The notes under the pieces are model-generated. The model saw only the letters and a list, made by a program, of their open reading frames with translations. It was not told the DNA's origin and did not search any database. A stretch of 64,000 bases of DNA from Mixophyes australis (lineage: Eukaryota > Chordata > Amphibia > Anura > Limnodynastidae), in contig JAVHZZ010000002.1 of the NCBI GenBank assembly GCA_036250195.1, positions 272,496,879 to 272,560,878 on the forward strand. Reading direction: 5' to 3'. A program made the translations under genes and the position numbers. This document shows positions 22,161 to 32,469 of this stretch, in pieces (position 1 is the stretch's first letter; every line of letters starts with the position of its first letter).

Positions 22161-24363
22161 TTCTTTACATATTTAACTATAAGTGTAGGGTGTAATATAC
22201 ATTCAAAGACGATGGCTGCATTGCCAATATGCATAGATGGAGAGGAAGACAATCTGTTTTGTGTGTAGAATAGGCCTACCAACGAAGAATTAAACTGTTT
22301 TTTTGGATGATTTATTACCTCAACAATTAGATTACTTGTCTCTAAAACAGTTGGAGCACTAAATTGGGTTAATTTAGGCCCAAAAACATGGATTTTCAAA
22401 AAAAATAGCAAAACAAAACCAAACAAAACCAAAACCAAAACCAAAACACGCAATGGCGGTTTTGCAAAACCAAAACCAAAACACGACGGTAATCCAGATC
22501 CAAAACCAAATCCAAAACAAAAACACGGGGGTCAGTGACCATCTCTACATGGAACAGAGAAGGGGGAGCATGGAACAGAAATGGGAGTATGGAACAGAAT
22601 TAGAAGTATGGAACAGAGAAGGGGGAGCATGGAACAGAAATAGGAGCAGGGAACAGAGAAGGGGGAGCATGGAACAGAAATAGAAGTATGGAACAGAGAA
22701 GGGGGAGCATGGAACAGAGAAGGGGGAGCATGGAACAGAAATAGAAGTATGGAACAGAGAAGGGGGAACATGGAACAGAGAAGGGGGAGCATGGAACAGA
22801 GAAAGGGGAGCATGGAACAGAAATAGAAGTATGGAACAGAGAAGGGGGAGCATGGAACAGAGAAGGGGGAGCATGGAACAGAGAAGGGGGAGCATGGAAC
22901 AGAAATAGAAGTATGGAACAGAGAAGGGGGAGCATGGAACAGAGAAGGGGGAGCATGGAACAGAGAAGGGGGAGCATGGAACAGAAATAGAAGTATGGAA
23001 CAGAGAAGGGGGAACATGGAACAGAGAAGGGGGAGCATGGAACAGAAATAGAAGTATGGAACAGAGAAGGGGGAGCATGGAACAGAGAAGGGGGAGCATG
23101 GAACAGAAATAGAAGTATGGAACAGAGAAGGGGGAGCATGGAACAGAGAAGGGGGAGCATGGAACAGAAATAGGAGCAGGAAACAGAGAAAGGGGAGCAT
23201 GGAACAGAAATAGAAGTATGGAACAGAGAAGGGGGAGCATGGAACAGAGAAGGGGGAGCATGGAACAGAGAAGGGGGAGCATGGAACAGAGAAGGGGGAG
23301 CATGGAACAGAAATAGAAGTATGGAACAGAGAAGGGGGAGCATGGAACAGAGAAGGGGGAGCATGGAACAGAAATAGAAGTATGGAACAGAGAAGGGGGA
23401 GCATGGAACAGAGAAGGGGGAGCATGGAACAGAAATAGGAGCAGGGAACAGAGAAAGGGGAGCATGGAACAGAAATAGAAGTATGGAACAGAGAAGGGGG
23501 AGCAGGGAACAGAGAAAGGGGAGCATGGAACAGAAATAGAAGTATGGAACAGAGAAGGGGGAGCATGGAACAGAGAAGGGGGAGCATGGAACAGAAATAG
23601 AAGTATGGAACAAAGAAGGGGGAGCATGGAACAGAGAAGGGGGAGCATGGAACAGAGAAGGGGGAGCATGGAACAGAGAAGGGGGAGCATGGAACAGAAA
23701 TAGAAGTATAGAACAGAGAAGGGGGAACATGGAACAGAGAAGGGGGAGCATGGAACAGAAATAGAAGTATGGAACAGAGAAGGGGGAGCATGGAACAGAA
23801 ATAGAAGTATGGAACAGAGAAGGGGGAGCATGGAACAGAGAAGGGGGAGCATGGAACAGAAATAGGAGCAGGGAACAGAGAAAGGGGAGCATGGAACAGA
23901 AATAGAAGTATAGAACAGAGAAGGGGGAACATGGAACAGAGAAGGGGGAGCATGGAACAGAAATAGAAGTATGGAACAGAGAAGGGGGAGCATGGAACAG
24001 AAATAGAAGTATGGAACAGAGAAGGGGGAGCATGGAACAGAGAAGGGAGAGCATGGAACAGAGAAGGGGGAGCATGGAACAGAGAAGGGGGAGCATGGAA
24101 CAGAAATAGAAGTATGGAACAAAGAAGGGGGAGCATGGAACAGAGAAGGGGGAGCATGGAACAGAGAAGGGGGAGCATGGAACAGAAATAGAAGTATGGA
24201 ACAGAGAAGGGGGAACATGGAACAGAGAAGGAGGAGCATGGAACAGAAATAGAAGTATGGAACAGAGAAGGGGGAACATGGAACAGAGAAGGGGGAGCAT
24301 GGAACAGAAATAGAAGTATGGAACAGAGAAGGGGGAGCATGGAACAGAGAAGGGGGAGCATGG

Positions 24364-25052
24364 CAGAGTGAAGGGGGAGCACAGACAGTATGGCAGTGTG
24401 TGAAGGGGAGCCAGGAGAAGGGTGGAGCAAAAGCAGCATGGAGGGTGCAGTGTGATTATAAGGAGGCACATCATGGTGATGAAGGGGCGCAGTAATGTGT
24501 GTGTGATGGCACAACGGGCTTGTGGCAATGTAATGTGTGTGTGGTAGGTGGTGGCTAAATAATGGGTGCTATTTTCTTTGTAGGGTGAAGATGGGGCAAT
24601 TTAATTTTATAGTGGGGGATATTAATTTAAGATGGGGTGGTTTGGGCGCTATTAATTGAATGTGGGGCTGAGTTTGAGGAGCATGAGGTATATTTATTAA
24701 ATGTGAATATGAATTATTTAATGGCAGTGACGGTTGCAGGAAATAGGTATATTTATTATATGTAAATGTGATTAATTTATTGCAGGGGCTGTCTGTTGGG
24801 AGGGAAATAGGTTTATTAAATTGGAATACTATTACTTTTATGTTGGGGCTGGAGGAAATCCTAAGTATTAAATGTGGGTCCTATTGATTTAACGCCGGAG
24901 CTGGTTGGAATTTTCTAAATGTACCCATTATTTTTTCCAAATAGGACCCCTCAACATTCCAGGATCTAGACAAGCCGTAGCTAAAGAAACCAGCAGCCAG
25001 AGGTGGTGACAAGAACAGGTAGGACAGTCTGTCAAATGTTCTGAGTCTAGTG
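24364..25052. other. Non-coding part of hAT element 1
   Basis: Contains a loose GGGGCTG-type repeat with ATTTATTAA blocks near 24600-24900. No coding signal. Confidence 0.5.
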
Positions 25053-25199
25053 CAGGCTTGGCTATTCTGTGGCACTCCAGGTTTTGTGAAACTACAAGTC
25101 CCAGCATACCCTTCCAGCAATAGGCTGCTATATATTGGTAAAGCATGCTGAGGCTTGTAGTTTCACAACACCTGGAGTGCCACAGGTTAGTCAAGCCTG
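25053..25199. mobile_element. 147-bp palindromic hAT MITE
   Basis: Ends CAGGCTTGGCTA and TAGTCAAGCCTG, with the two halves forming a long imperfect inverted repeat. An exact 8-bp target duplication GTCTAGTG is present at 25045-25052 and 25200-25207. Each arm includes AAACTACAAGYCYCAGCATR, similar to the known ZNF143/STAF site ACTACAATTCCCAGCATGC. Confidence 0.5.
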
Positions 25200-25452
25200 G
25201 TCTAGTGGGATAATCCCGATTTTTGGTGACTGTTCTGCCCAATCTAAGGTGCAGATCAAGACTGTACTCTTTATACACACTGCATTCTTTATATACTACA
25301 CTATTGTGCTAGCTGTCCTTTGTGGGCTGACCACTCCCCCTCTAGTGTCTGGTCTCGCCTCTTTGATGGTTGGCCACACCCCCTCTGGTGGGCCCCTAGC
25401 GATGCTGTCCCCTGGTGGGCCCTTCATGCCCCAGTCCGACACTGCCTAGCAA

Positions 25453-25798
25453 TATAGGCATTCCATTACAGTTAAACGTATAGAAATAAAGCCAAAATTT
25501 TAGCAGTGTCAGGTCAAACACTACCAACTTTTGGCCGTTGCCCAAACAGGATAACAATCTTCTTCTCTTGTGCTAGTGGCACTTTGTTTCAAAGTGGTCC
25601 AACACCCACATGCCAGACACAAACCCCACACTAACAATCATGGGGAATGCGTTAGGGCACTTAGCTAGTGGAGTATTGCTACAAGGACATAATACCAATA
25701 TGTGTTAGCCACCTTTGGTGTAGCAAATATTCCAGTCTCCACCCTTTTCTTGGTGGTGTTTTTACAATGTATATTTGCTGGGTTATGTAATACCTCAC
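25453..25798. other. Non-coding part of the giant transposon
   Basis: No coding signal and no recognised repeat. Confidence 0.5.
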
Positions 25799-25801
25799 CT
25801 A

Positions 25802-26029
25802 GGGCCTGATTCATTAGTGATCTTATCTTGTGCAAAAGTTAAGATGCTTATTTTTACGAAGAAACGGGGAGATAAGAGTGAAGAAAAGATGGATTTTCAT
25901 CGTAACGTAAGAAATTCTTCACTTATGCAGTGAATTTTGCTTCTTATCTCCCTTTTCTGGGCATGAACAGAGTGGATTTGCTTAAGATAAGCAAAAAACG
26001 ACACATAAGATCCTTAATGAATCAGGCCC
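25802..26029. mobile_element. 228-bp Harbinger-type MITE
   Basis: Ends GGGCCTGATTCATTA and TAATGAATCAGGCCC, with an exact 3-bp target duplication CTA at 25799-25801 and 26030-26032. The end sequence is close to that of the giant transposon around it (GGGCCCGATTCATCA). Confidence 0.5.
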
Positions 26030-26296
26030 CTAGTTTGCTAATTGGTCAAGCCACCTATATTTGAATTTACAGCCAACACAGATACTCCACATGAGAACTA
26101 GTTACATTAGTCTGATTACACACATTGTAAGGCAGCAGTCACTTGACATGTTTGCTGAACCTGACAATGTAGGTCTCCAATGTTATTGTGGTGTAGAAAT
26201 GTGTAATTGTTTCTCTATACCATTTTCAGGTAGATTGCCCTCTGAAAGTGGAAAGTAGTGACCAAAGTCACATTCCAGCTTTGTTTCTCTTCAAAC

Positions 26297-26299
<3 letters not shown>

Positions 26300-26368
<69 letters not shown>
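26300..26368. repeat. (GT)n microsatellite
   Basis: About 35 uninterrupted GT dinucleotides. Confidence 0.5.
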
Positions 26369-26370
<2 letters not shown>

Positions 26371-27132
26371 GAGTAAATTGTGTTAGTTTGCGCCCTAATA
26401 CCACCTATGTCTGTTTAAACATGCTAGTCAATGTTAACAATAATTTGCTGCTATTGCATTTGCCCATGCCTTGGGCAAGGGAAGTACAAATCCTTAATGT
26501 ACAGATATCTTCCCTTTAGGATGATGGGTCCATGTTCAAATTCCTTTAACACCATCTAATCCAAGAGTGTTGGGCCGAGCACACAGTCATTTGAGGGTTT
26601 AATGTCTGGTAGATATTGTTGTTTACATTGTTAGGTGAGGCATCCAGTTTTTTTGGCTTATAGATGGTGAACGTGTGCAATGGGTACCTGTGTCTGTATT
26701 GGCAAGAAATCACAACATACCAAACTTCAAATTATAATATGTTGGCCGTTATATTAAATAGCTTGGCCTTGCTTAAATGTTTTCCAAAAGTGGAAGGGAG
26801 AAAAATCCAAGTGGCGTAGCCACTCTAACAATGAATGAATCAGTGTACATAACGTAAGAAACTTTAAGGTCAGTTTATTTTAATAATGTATTCAAGGTTC
26901 CCGATTGGTTTAAACTATCATGGATTGGGGGATCAGATCATAGAGTTTAGAAAAGTCACTCCAGGATAGAGGCGTTTGGTGGACAAACTACCTCTTGGAG
27001 TCTACTTACTTGTATTACAGAGTGTGCTTCTTTGCCTGAGCAAACCATATCTATACTGCAAGGTTTTTTATTTGCTTCTTACATGATTAGTCAGACACAC
27101 AGCACTACATACACCCTTATATTGTGTCAAAC
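26369..27132. other. Non-coding part of the giant transposon
   Basis: No open frame of note and nothing recognised. Confidence 0.5.
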
Positions 27133-27601
27133 TGTCACGTTAGTCTGTATTTCTTGACCCGAATCAGGACCCTTGGGACTAGCTGGAGCAGGACTGAATC
27201 TGAACAGAGCAGCCTGGATGATCTTCCTGCTCATGTTCTTGCTGATTGTCCAATCTAGCAGGGGAATGAGCAGTCTGAAAATGTGGACACAAACACTGAT
27301 TTTTTAATGCAGCCAGAAACACTGGAGCCAATAACTATCCTCTGGAGAGAAGTGTGTTGTTCAGGCAATGAACAGATCACAGCAGCAGGTTTAAATAGGT
27401 TGTCCCAAGCAACTATTGGCTGATCACTTCATGGGATCACAGGTGCTGAATCTGGTTGGTCTGGAAGGATCACCTGACTGCATCCAAGATGCCTGTGCAC
27501 ATGCAGCTGAATAAACAGTGTGTGTTTGATTACAAACGGAGCTGTGGAGGACGGGAATGTTGCTGACGACCAGAAGGGACCCAGGTAGCCGTGATATGAC
27601 A
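27133..27601 (-). mobile_element. Probable Gypsy-type LTR (solo)
   Basis: On the minus strand it starts TGTCATATCACGG and ends ACTAACGTGACA, with CTATTTAAACC near 27390 as a TATA element. The style matches the solo LTR at 13-1624. I see no target duplication (CAAAC versus GCGGC), so the boundaries are tentative. Confidence 0.5.
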
Positions 27602-28019
27602 GCGGCTGATGGGGTAAGTGCGCCTAAGATCCAAATGTGAGACCCAACCTATATGTGCTTAGTGCAATAAGGTCATGAGGTTACATTTAAACAAGTGTTA
27701 TGCTAAAGGACGTCCAGTGTACCACACACTGTGCATTAGCACTATTTGTAAATAGAAATCCCTTATTAGATATTTAGAATTTGCACAGAATCTTACCTGT
27801 ACAAATTAGTAGTTAACAATAATTGTCCTGTGGCATCATGTCCAAAAAAAACCCAACTAATTTGGTTACCTTAACACCTGTCTTTTGTGGCTCCTTTGTG
27901 TCAGGTTACAGTTTGCAAATGCAATACTTCCTTTACAGGATGATTTGGCCTACCTCTAAAGGGGCACTGTAGTTGCACGCTGTGTTTAAAATAATTTACT
28001 CAGGCAAATAAAGAAACAC

Positions 28020-28460
28020 TGTGGCAAAATCATTAAGAAGCTTACCTTGATACACTTCTTGTTTAAGTCTTCTTCAGCAAACCATGAGCCGAATCATTCT
28101 GGAAAGGTAAGGCAAAGTAACTAAGCAAGGCCAAAGCATGTGAGTTTGGAGGGGGATGTAAACCAAAAATGTAATTTGAGATCTAATTTTGGGGTAGGAG
28201 AGGTCTTAGCTGACATTAACATTTCAGTGTACAAATAAGCTATCAAGTATTTGTGCGGTACATTAGGATACAGACATTATTTTTTTTTGGGCCCTAAACC
28301 TATTGCTAATTTGCACCACTTGCATTTTAAAAGGCTTTTGAGCAGCATACAGAAATATGTATCCTTGACATCTAGGTTCATTACTCAATCAGGGCCATGG
28401 TTTTGGTCAGCACACTGATATTAGATACATATTTGTTTGAATACGTTAATGAATCAGGCT
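28020..28460. repeat. Diverged fold-back MITE copy
   Basis: Shares CTTGATACACTTCTTGTTT-like, AAATAAGCTATCAAGTA and CTAATTTGCACCACTTGCAT stretches, in the same order, with the MITE at 31510-31860, and ends TTAATGAATCAGGC. Confidence 0.5.
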
Positions 28461-28643
28461 GTTTGTTCGGAGATTATACTTTGGTTAGAGTTGATAACAA
28501 GTATTGTTATTAAAAAAGCATAATGGAATATGCCTTACCAAGTAAAGACACATTTCAGTAGTAGGAAATTTTTTATTCCAAACAAAAAGTATACATATTT
28601 TTGCCATATATTAAACTATATTTTTAGGTTAAAACAATACTAA

Positions 28644-29615
28644 TTATTTTTTCCGAGCCTTTTTGAAGGGGGTTGCAAGGGAGGCTCCCCTACTCCGACT
28701 TCTTGTCACCCGTGATGTAGAGGAGTCGGAGGAACCAGGCAATGGGGCAAGGCAAGCGGGTTGTGTCCGACGAGGTGAAGGTGCAGGGTCAGGGTCAGGG
28801 GATGGGGATGGGGCCATGACAGGCGAGGGGGAAGTGGGTACAACAGGGGATTGGCCAAAGCCACGGGCAAAGGCTAAACACATAAGACGACATAGTTGGG
28901 GGTCAGGGAGGGAGGACGCGGCAGACACACCAGGGATGGTGGACGCGGCAGACACACCAGGGAGGGTGGACGCGACAGACACACCAGGGAGGGTGGACGC
29001 GACAGACACACCAGGGAGGGTGGACGCGACAGACACACCAGGGAGGGTGGACGCGCCAGACACCCCAGGGAGGGTGGACGCGCCAGACACACCAGGGAGG
29101 GTGGACGCGCCAGTCACACCAGGGAGGGTGGACGCGACAGACACACCAGGGAGGGTGGACGCGACAGACACACCAGGGAGGTTGGAGGCAACAGACAACT
29201 GGGTATGGGGGCTGGCGAACAAATAATCTGTGCTGGGTGAAGGGATTGTGCCGGAGGTGCGTTTGGAGTGGGCATGCAAGATATCACCCAGGAGTGTTGC
29301 AATATTTGTCACTGAAGTATTTAAATTATCCATTTTGGTGGCGAGTGTCGTCAGTAAAGAGGTGTGTGTGCTCATGAAAACGGAGAGTGTGTTAGTGAGA
29401 CTGGTGATTTGCTGATCCGTGTGTTGGACAGTGCTCGATATTTGTGACAGGTGAACATTCTGTGTATCAGTGGCGTTTTTAAGATTTTCGGCCTGATCAA
29501 CAAATGCATTGGAGACACAAGGTGGTTTCACCTCACAGGTGACTAATGCTACTATGTCACAATATCCATATTTATCTATAGCGATATCTATATATATTAT
29601 TTGACAAATAGACAC
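28644..29615 (-). CDS. Downstream exon of SANT gene 1: coiled coil, 9-residue repeats, basic tail
   Basis: Open frame on the minus strand ending at 28644. From about residue 40 a coiled coil is evident (DQAENLKNATDTQNVHLSQI through ATKMDNLNTSVTNIATLLGD). Then come about a dozen 9-residue repeats, mostly ASTLPGVSV (28914-29200), a proline/serine-rich stretch with alternating P-S-P-D-P, and a very basic end (RVTRSRSRG, PFKKARKK) that looks like a nuclear signal. The first ~30 residues are low-quality and probably intron, because a splice acceptor must lie near 29530-29560. It lies 40 bp downstream of the SANT frame at 29656-29892 on the same strand, so I take the two as exons of one gene. The exon carrying the third SANT helix is not visible. 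This arrangement fits the accessory DNA-binding protein of Harbinger elements. Confidence 0.5.
   Translation of the reverse strand: MSICQIIYIDIAIDKYGYCDIVALVTCEVKPPCVSNAFVDQAENLKNATDTQNVHLSQISSTVQHTDQQITSLTNTLSVFMSTHTSLLTTLATKMDNLNTSVTNIATLLGDILHAHSKRTSGTIPSPSTDYLFASPHTQLSVASNLPGVSVASTLPGVSVASTLPGVTGASTLPGVSGASTLPGVSGASTLPGVSVASTLPGVSVASTLPGVSVASTLPGVSAASTIPGVSAASSLPDPQLCRLMCLAFARGFGQSPVVPTSPSPVMAPSPSPDPDPAPSPRRTQPACLAPLPGSSDSSTSRVTRSRSRGASLATPFKKARKK
28914..29200 (-). repeat. 27-bp coding minisatellite
   Basis: About ten units of 27 bp (plus strand ACACCAGGGAGGGTGGACGC) in frame within the gene above, so that each copy adds nine residues. The arrays are open on both strands. Confidence 0.5.
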
Positions 29616-29655
29616 AGTCAGAAAAGTTAAATAGGGCTATTATTTTTAAATCGGA

Positions 29656-29892
29656 TTAGTACCTTTTCTGTACTTCAACCTTTGTACGCTCATACGGAGA
29701 TATTTCATTGATGAGCCGTGTGATTTCTTGCCAATGCGTTTGGCGCTCGCAACCGGTTATTTGCCGGTTGCCACTGTGGAACCTAGCCAGAACCTCTTCT
29801 ACCAGCACCTCCAGCTCCTCCTCTATGAAATTGTTTTTACACCTAGTTGGCAGCCCTGGTGCCTGCACATTACTTGGTCCAGCATCAGACAT
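29656..29892 (-). CDS. SANT gene 1, first exon (Myb/SANT-like DNA-binding protein)
   Basis: Begins MSDAGPSNVQAPGLPTR and continues with a Myb/SANT-like trihelix start: FIEEELEVLVEEVLARF (helix 1), TGCERQTHWQEITRLINEI (helix 2), then ERTKVEVQKR (start of helix 3). The open frame ends just after, at a good splice donor AAAAG|GTACTA near 29660. In PIF/Harbinger elements a protein with this domain accompanies the transposase and binds the element ends. This is family knowledge; here it supports classing the giant element as Harbinger-like. It stands head-to-head with SANT gene 2 at 31225, 1.3 kb apart. The start methionine is supported by the lack of any upstream in-frame extension. Confidence 0.5.
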   Translation of the reverse strand: MSDAGPSNVQAPGLPTRCKNNFIEEELEVLVEEVLARFHSGNRQITGCERQTHWQEITRLINEISPYERTKVEVQKRY

Positions 29893-31065
29893 ATTCCTAT
29901 TTCAAAGATAAGTCGTGTCTTTATAGGCAATGCACACAGTCAGGTGGTGATACAGAATCTAAGCAAATACACCCCCTACATAAGGTACCATTTCACAAAC
30001 TTCTAACTATGTCTAAAACACATGGCCCTTATTATAACAAACATTGTGGCTTGTCTATTTAACGAGCATTGAGTTTGCCCACTGCATTTTGACAGACATA
30101 TTCGTCAAATACTATTGCAACATTCTCCTACTACTACTACTACTCGTCACTTTTCAAACCATAACATTGGTTTACAGGTTAGCAACACACCAAAATGAAG
30201 GATATCACTCAGTTGCAAACCCAATATTGTGTAATTATTAATAATATTTGGTTACAAATCAGCCAGCAACACACTTAAGTGTGTACTCCAAATGTAATTT
30301 GGGAGGTATGTGGCCAAAATAAGTGTATACATTTTGACCCATGTGTCCATCAATGCAATGAGCTAGTTATTATGGTGTTGAACATGGTTAAGGTTAAAAA
30401 GAACTTAGCATACTGTAGGCTACTATTGAAAACTTTCCATGTTAAATGTGAGGCCAGGGCCATTTCCATAGCAGTTTATTTACAGTCCGGCCACACATAT
30501 TTCATAGCAAACAGTTAGCTACATTAGGAGATACAAACAATTTTGAAATATCCTGAAATTTCTGATAAATTATTATACTTACTTTTTTCCAAAGTTTGCC
30601 ACAAAAAACAAAAACTATTTTGATAGTCAACTGGGTAATGCGTGGTATGGCCTGCAATAAAAAACCAAAATCAATTTTTCAAAGCAAGGAAAGGTAATGT
30701 GGTAAACAAAGCTAACCTCCTAATTTGATTATGGATAAGGATCAAAAGAACTTAGCATACTGTAGGCTACTATTGAAAACTTTCCATGTTAAATGTGAGG
30801 CCAAGGGCCCTTTCCATAGCAGTTTATTTACAGTCCGGCCACACATATTGCATAGCAAACAGTTTGCTACATTAGGAGATAAAAATAATTTTGAAATCTT
30901 ACAATCTCTGATTTAGTTTTGTACTTACTGTTTGTTGTTGGCTTCTTAGGCAAATCATCCAAATTTAATGAAATCTTGATTGTGCTCTATCCAGGCAAAA
31001 AAGTTTTGAATTAATAAACCAGGTGTACACTCTTCTTCCTAATTGCAGAGCACACAGTACTCGTC
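29893..31065. other. Intergenic region between the divergent SANT genes
   Basis: Non-coding. Mainly AT-rich, with the 347-bp-spaced direct repeat listed below. It may contain promoters for both genes, but no clear TATA pair was seen. Confidence 0.5.
30397..30898 (+). repeat. Direct repeat, two ~155-bp copies 347 bp apart
   Basis: AAAAGAACTTAGCATACTG starts near 30397 and again near 30744. The copies match closely through TTACAGTCCGGCCACACATA and end near 30550 and 30898. Confidence 0.5.
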
Positions 31066-31224
31066 TCAGTGCAGGCGGCCGCCATGTTCTTGGTGGGAGA
31101 GACAATCAGAGACACAACACAGGTGTGTGAAAGCTCCGCGTGTGACGTGAGCACGCCCATACGTGCTCAGCGAACCAATCGGAACGCAGAGGCCCCCATT
31201 TTGTGTGATAGACATTATTCCAAA

Positions 31225-31530
31225 ATGAGGGCTACTATTTTCGCCAGGCGTGAACTGCGAGTCCTTACAGAGGGTATGGACAATGTACCCTCTGGAAGGT
31301 ATGTGTCCAACGAAGTGAAGGTGCGGGCCTATCAAAGGGTCCGCAGACACCTCCGCCTCCGATATAATATTCGCCGAAGCACCGTTCAGCTCCAACAGCG
31401 GTGGAGCGATCTCCGGCGCCGCCAGCCCCAGCTTCTGGAAGAGCTCCGTCGGGAGATTAGAATAAGTGAGTTCTCTACTAATCGCAAAAACATGTCTACA
31501 TATATATATATTTGCTCTATGATTCATTAA
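31225..31530 (+). CDS. SANT gene 2, first exon (Myb/SANT-like)
   Basis: The frame is open from 31069, but the methionine at 31225 (MRATIFARRELRVLTEGM) fits the domain start better. The sequence has a trihelix pattern: ARRELRVLTEGMDNV (helix 1), EVKVRAYQRVRRHLRLRY (helix 2), STVQLQQRWSDLRRRQPQLL (helix 3, with the usual W and basic residues). A splice donor AATAA|GTGAGT near 31464 suggests that the true exon ends there; the rest of the frame is low complexity. It is transcribed away from SANT gene 1. It may be a second DNA-binding protein of the giant transposon or a paralogue of SANT gene 1. The domain call is moderately sure, because it is short and very arginine-rich. Confidence 0.5.
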   Translation: MRATIFARRELRVLTEGMDNVPSGRYVSNEVKVRAYQRVRRHLRLRYNIRRSTVQLQQRWSDLRRRQPQLLEELRREIRISEFSTNRKNMSTYIYICSMIH

Positions 31531-31860
31531 AGATCCTTAACTTGATAAACTTCTTATTTCAGTCTCCTGGATAAAACCATGTTACAATGCAAGGGGTGCA
31601 AATTAGTATTCTGTTTTGCACATAAGTTAAATACTGACTGTTTTTTAATTTAGCACACAGATACTTGATAGCTTATTTGTACACTGAAGTTTAAAGTTGA
31701 TATTTGTGTGCTACATGTAAAAACAGTCAGTATTTAACTTATGTGCAAAACAGAATACTAATTTGCACCCCTTGCATTGTAACATGGTTTTGTCCAGGAG
31801 ACTGAAATAAGAAGTTTATCAAGTTAAGGATCTTTAATGAATCATAGAGCAAATATATAT
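31510..31860. mobile_element. Fold-back MITE, ~135-bp arms
   Basis: The left arm from 31510 (ATTTGCTCTATGATTCATTA) is repeated inverted at about 31719-31853 with very few differences, around a ~75-bp centre. Its ends resemble Harbinger MITE ends. Directly after it, GGATCCTTAATGAATCAGGCCC at 31859-31880 looks like the right end of a second such element. Confidence 0.5.
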
Positions 31861-31880
31861 AGGATCCTTAATGAATCAGG

Positions 31881-32420
31881 CCCTATGTCTGCTATCCATT
31901 TACTGACCTAAATGTTCTTGTGTGACAATTTTCACCATTAAGTGTGGTTTTGGAAATCAGGCATTCTAAGTCTTGACCCGAGTGCTGTAACTTGCTAGTC
32001 TAACCTTAAAAACATTTTGGAGTGGAAGATGTGTTGTCATTATTGGGGCAAGATTTAAAAGGCACGTTTCAAATACAAAACACCTTAGTGTTTAGACAGA
32101 TTTTTGCAAGCTCCCATAAGATGCAAACAGATTACAGAGTGTACTAGATATAGCTAATCAAGCATTACTTAACTGCCTATTTAGACTCTTTTAGACTGTG
32201 AGGTACTCCCAACAAAGGGTGATTTCCAAAGTATACTCAACATTCAAAGATTTTGACCTCCATCCACTAATTCTGTGGTCCTGTAAAGAGAGAACTAATG
32301 ACATCATTACCAGGGCCAAGGGAGTTTGCAGACTTAAAATCACCTACATGAAAAAACATACTACGGCCAAATTTGAACAAAACCTAATTAGGCAGCCAGT
32401 AGTATGTTTGGGGAGTGTGT
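31881..32420. other. Non-coding part of the giant transposon
   Basis: No coding evidence. The open frame at 32198-32470 matches nothing I know. Confidence 0.5.
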
Positions 32421-32469
32421 TAGACAACACATGCAAATATGGAGCAAGCCTCCAAACTCCACACATATG

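Larger units (their letters stand above)
17403..22547 (+). mobile_element. hAT element 2 with transposase gene
   Basis: Starts TAGAGATGGGCGGG and ends AGTGACCATCTCTA. The exact 8-bp target duplication CATGGAAC lies at 17395-17402 and 22548-22555. The element is 5.1 kb: a 5' array of 100-bp units, a transposase gene, and a 3' array of 100-bp units. It landed inside the minisatellite of hAT element 1; the duplicated target is part of that repeat unit. Confidence 0.5.
17331..24363. repeat. Two-unit minisatellite of hAT element 1, split by hAT 2
   Basis: Parts at 17331-17402 and 22548-24363. It is built from two interchangeable units that share ATGGAACAG: a 21-bp form continuing AGAAGGGGGAGC and a 19-bp form continuing AAATAGAAGT. 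About 85-90 units follow in irregular order, often two or three long units then one short. No unit has a stop codon in the minus-strand frames, giving three overlapping open frames of 564-660 codons. These are shadows of the repeat and not genes. Confidence 0.5.
17079..25444. mobile_element. hAT element 1 (non-autonomous, minisatellite-bearing)
   Basis: Ends CAGGGTCGGACTGG and CCAGTCCGACACTG are hAT-type inverted repeats. They are flanked by an exact 8-bp target duplication CCTAGCAA at 17071-17078 and 25445-25452. No transposase gene of its own is visible. Its content is a long minisatellite (now split by hAT element 2), a MITE and non-coding DNA. Without the nested elements it would be about 3.1 kb. 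Confidence 0.5.

Noticed and set aside
22548..24363. Resemblance to a CRISPR array (regular short repeats)
   Set aside because: No unique spacers, two unit types only, and a vertebrate transposon context.
22532..24528. Three very long minus-strand open frames (564-660 codons) with repeats of a serine/leucine/phenylalanine type
   Set aside because: They follow entirely from the stop-free 19/21-bp minisatellite; all three frames are open at once and no start context or domain is present.
28663..29240. Plus-strand frames (114 and 187 codons) over the 27-bp repeats
   Set aside because: Shadows of the minus-strand coding minisatellite; the minus frame continues into a coiled coil and a basic tail.
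31066..31527. 153-codon frame opposite SANT gene 2
   Set aside because: Mirror of the plus-strand frame; the plus strand has the domain-like helices and the splice donor.
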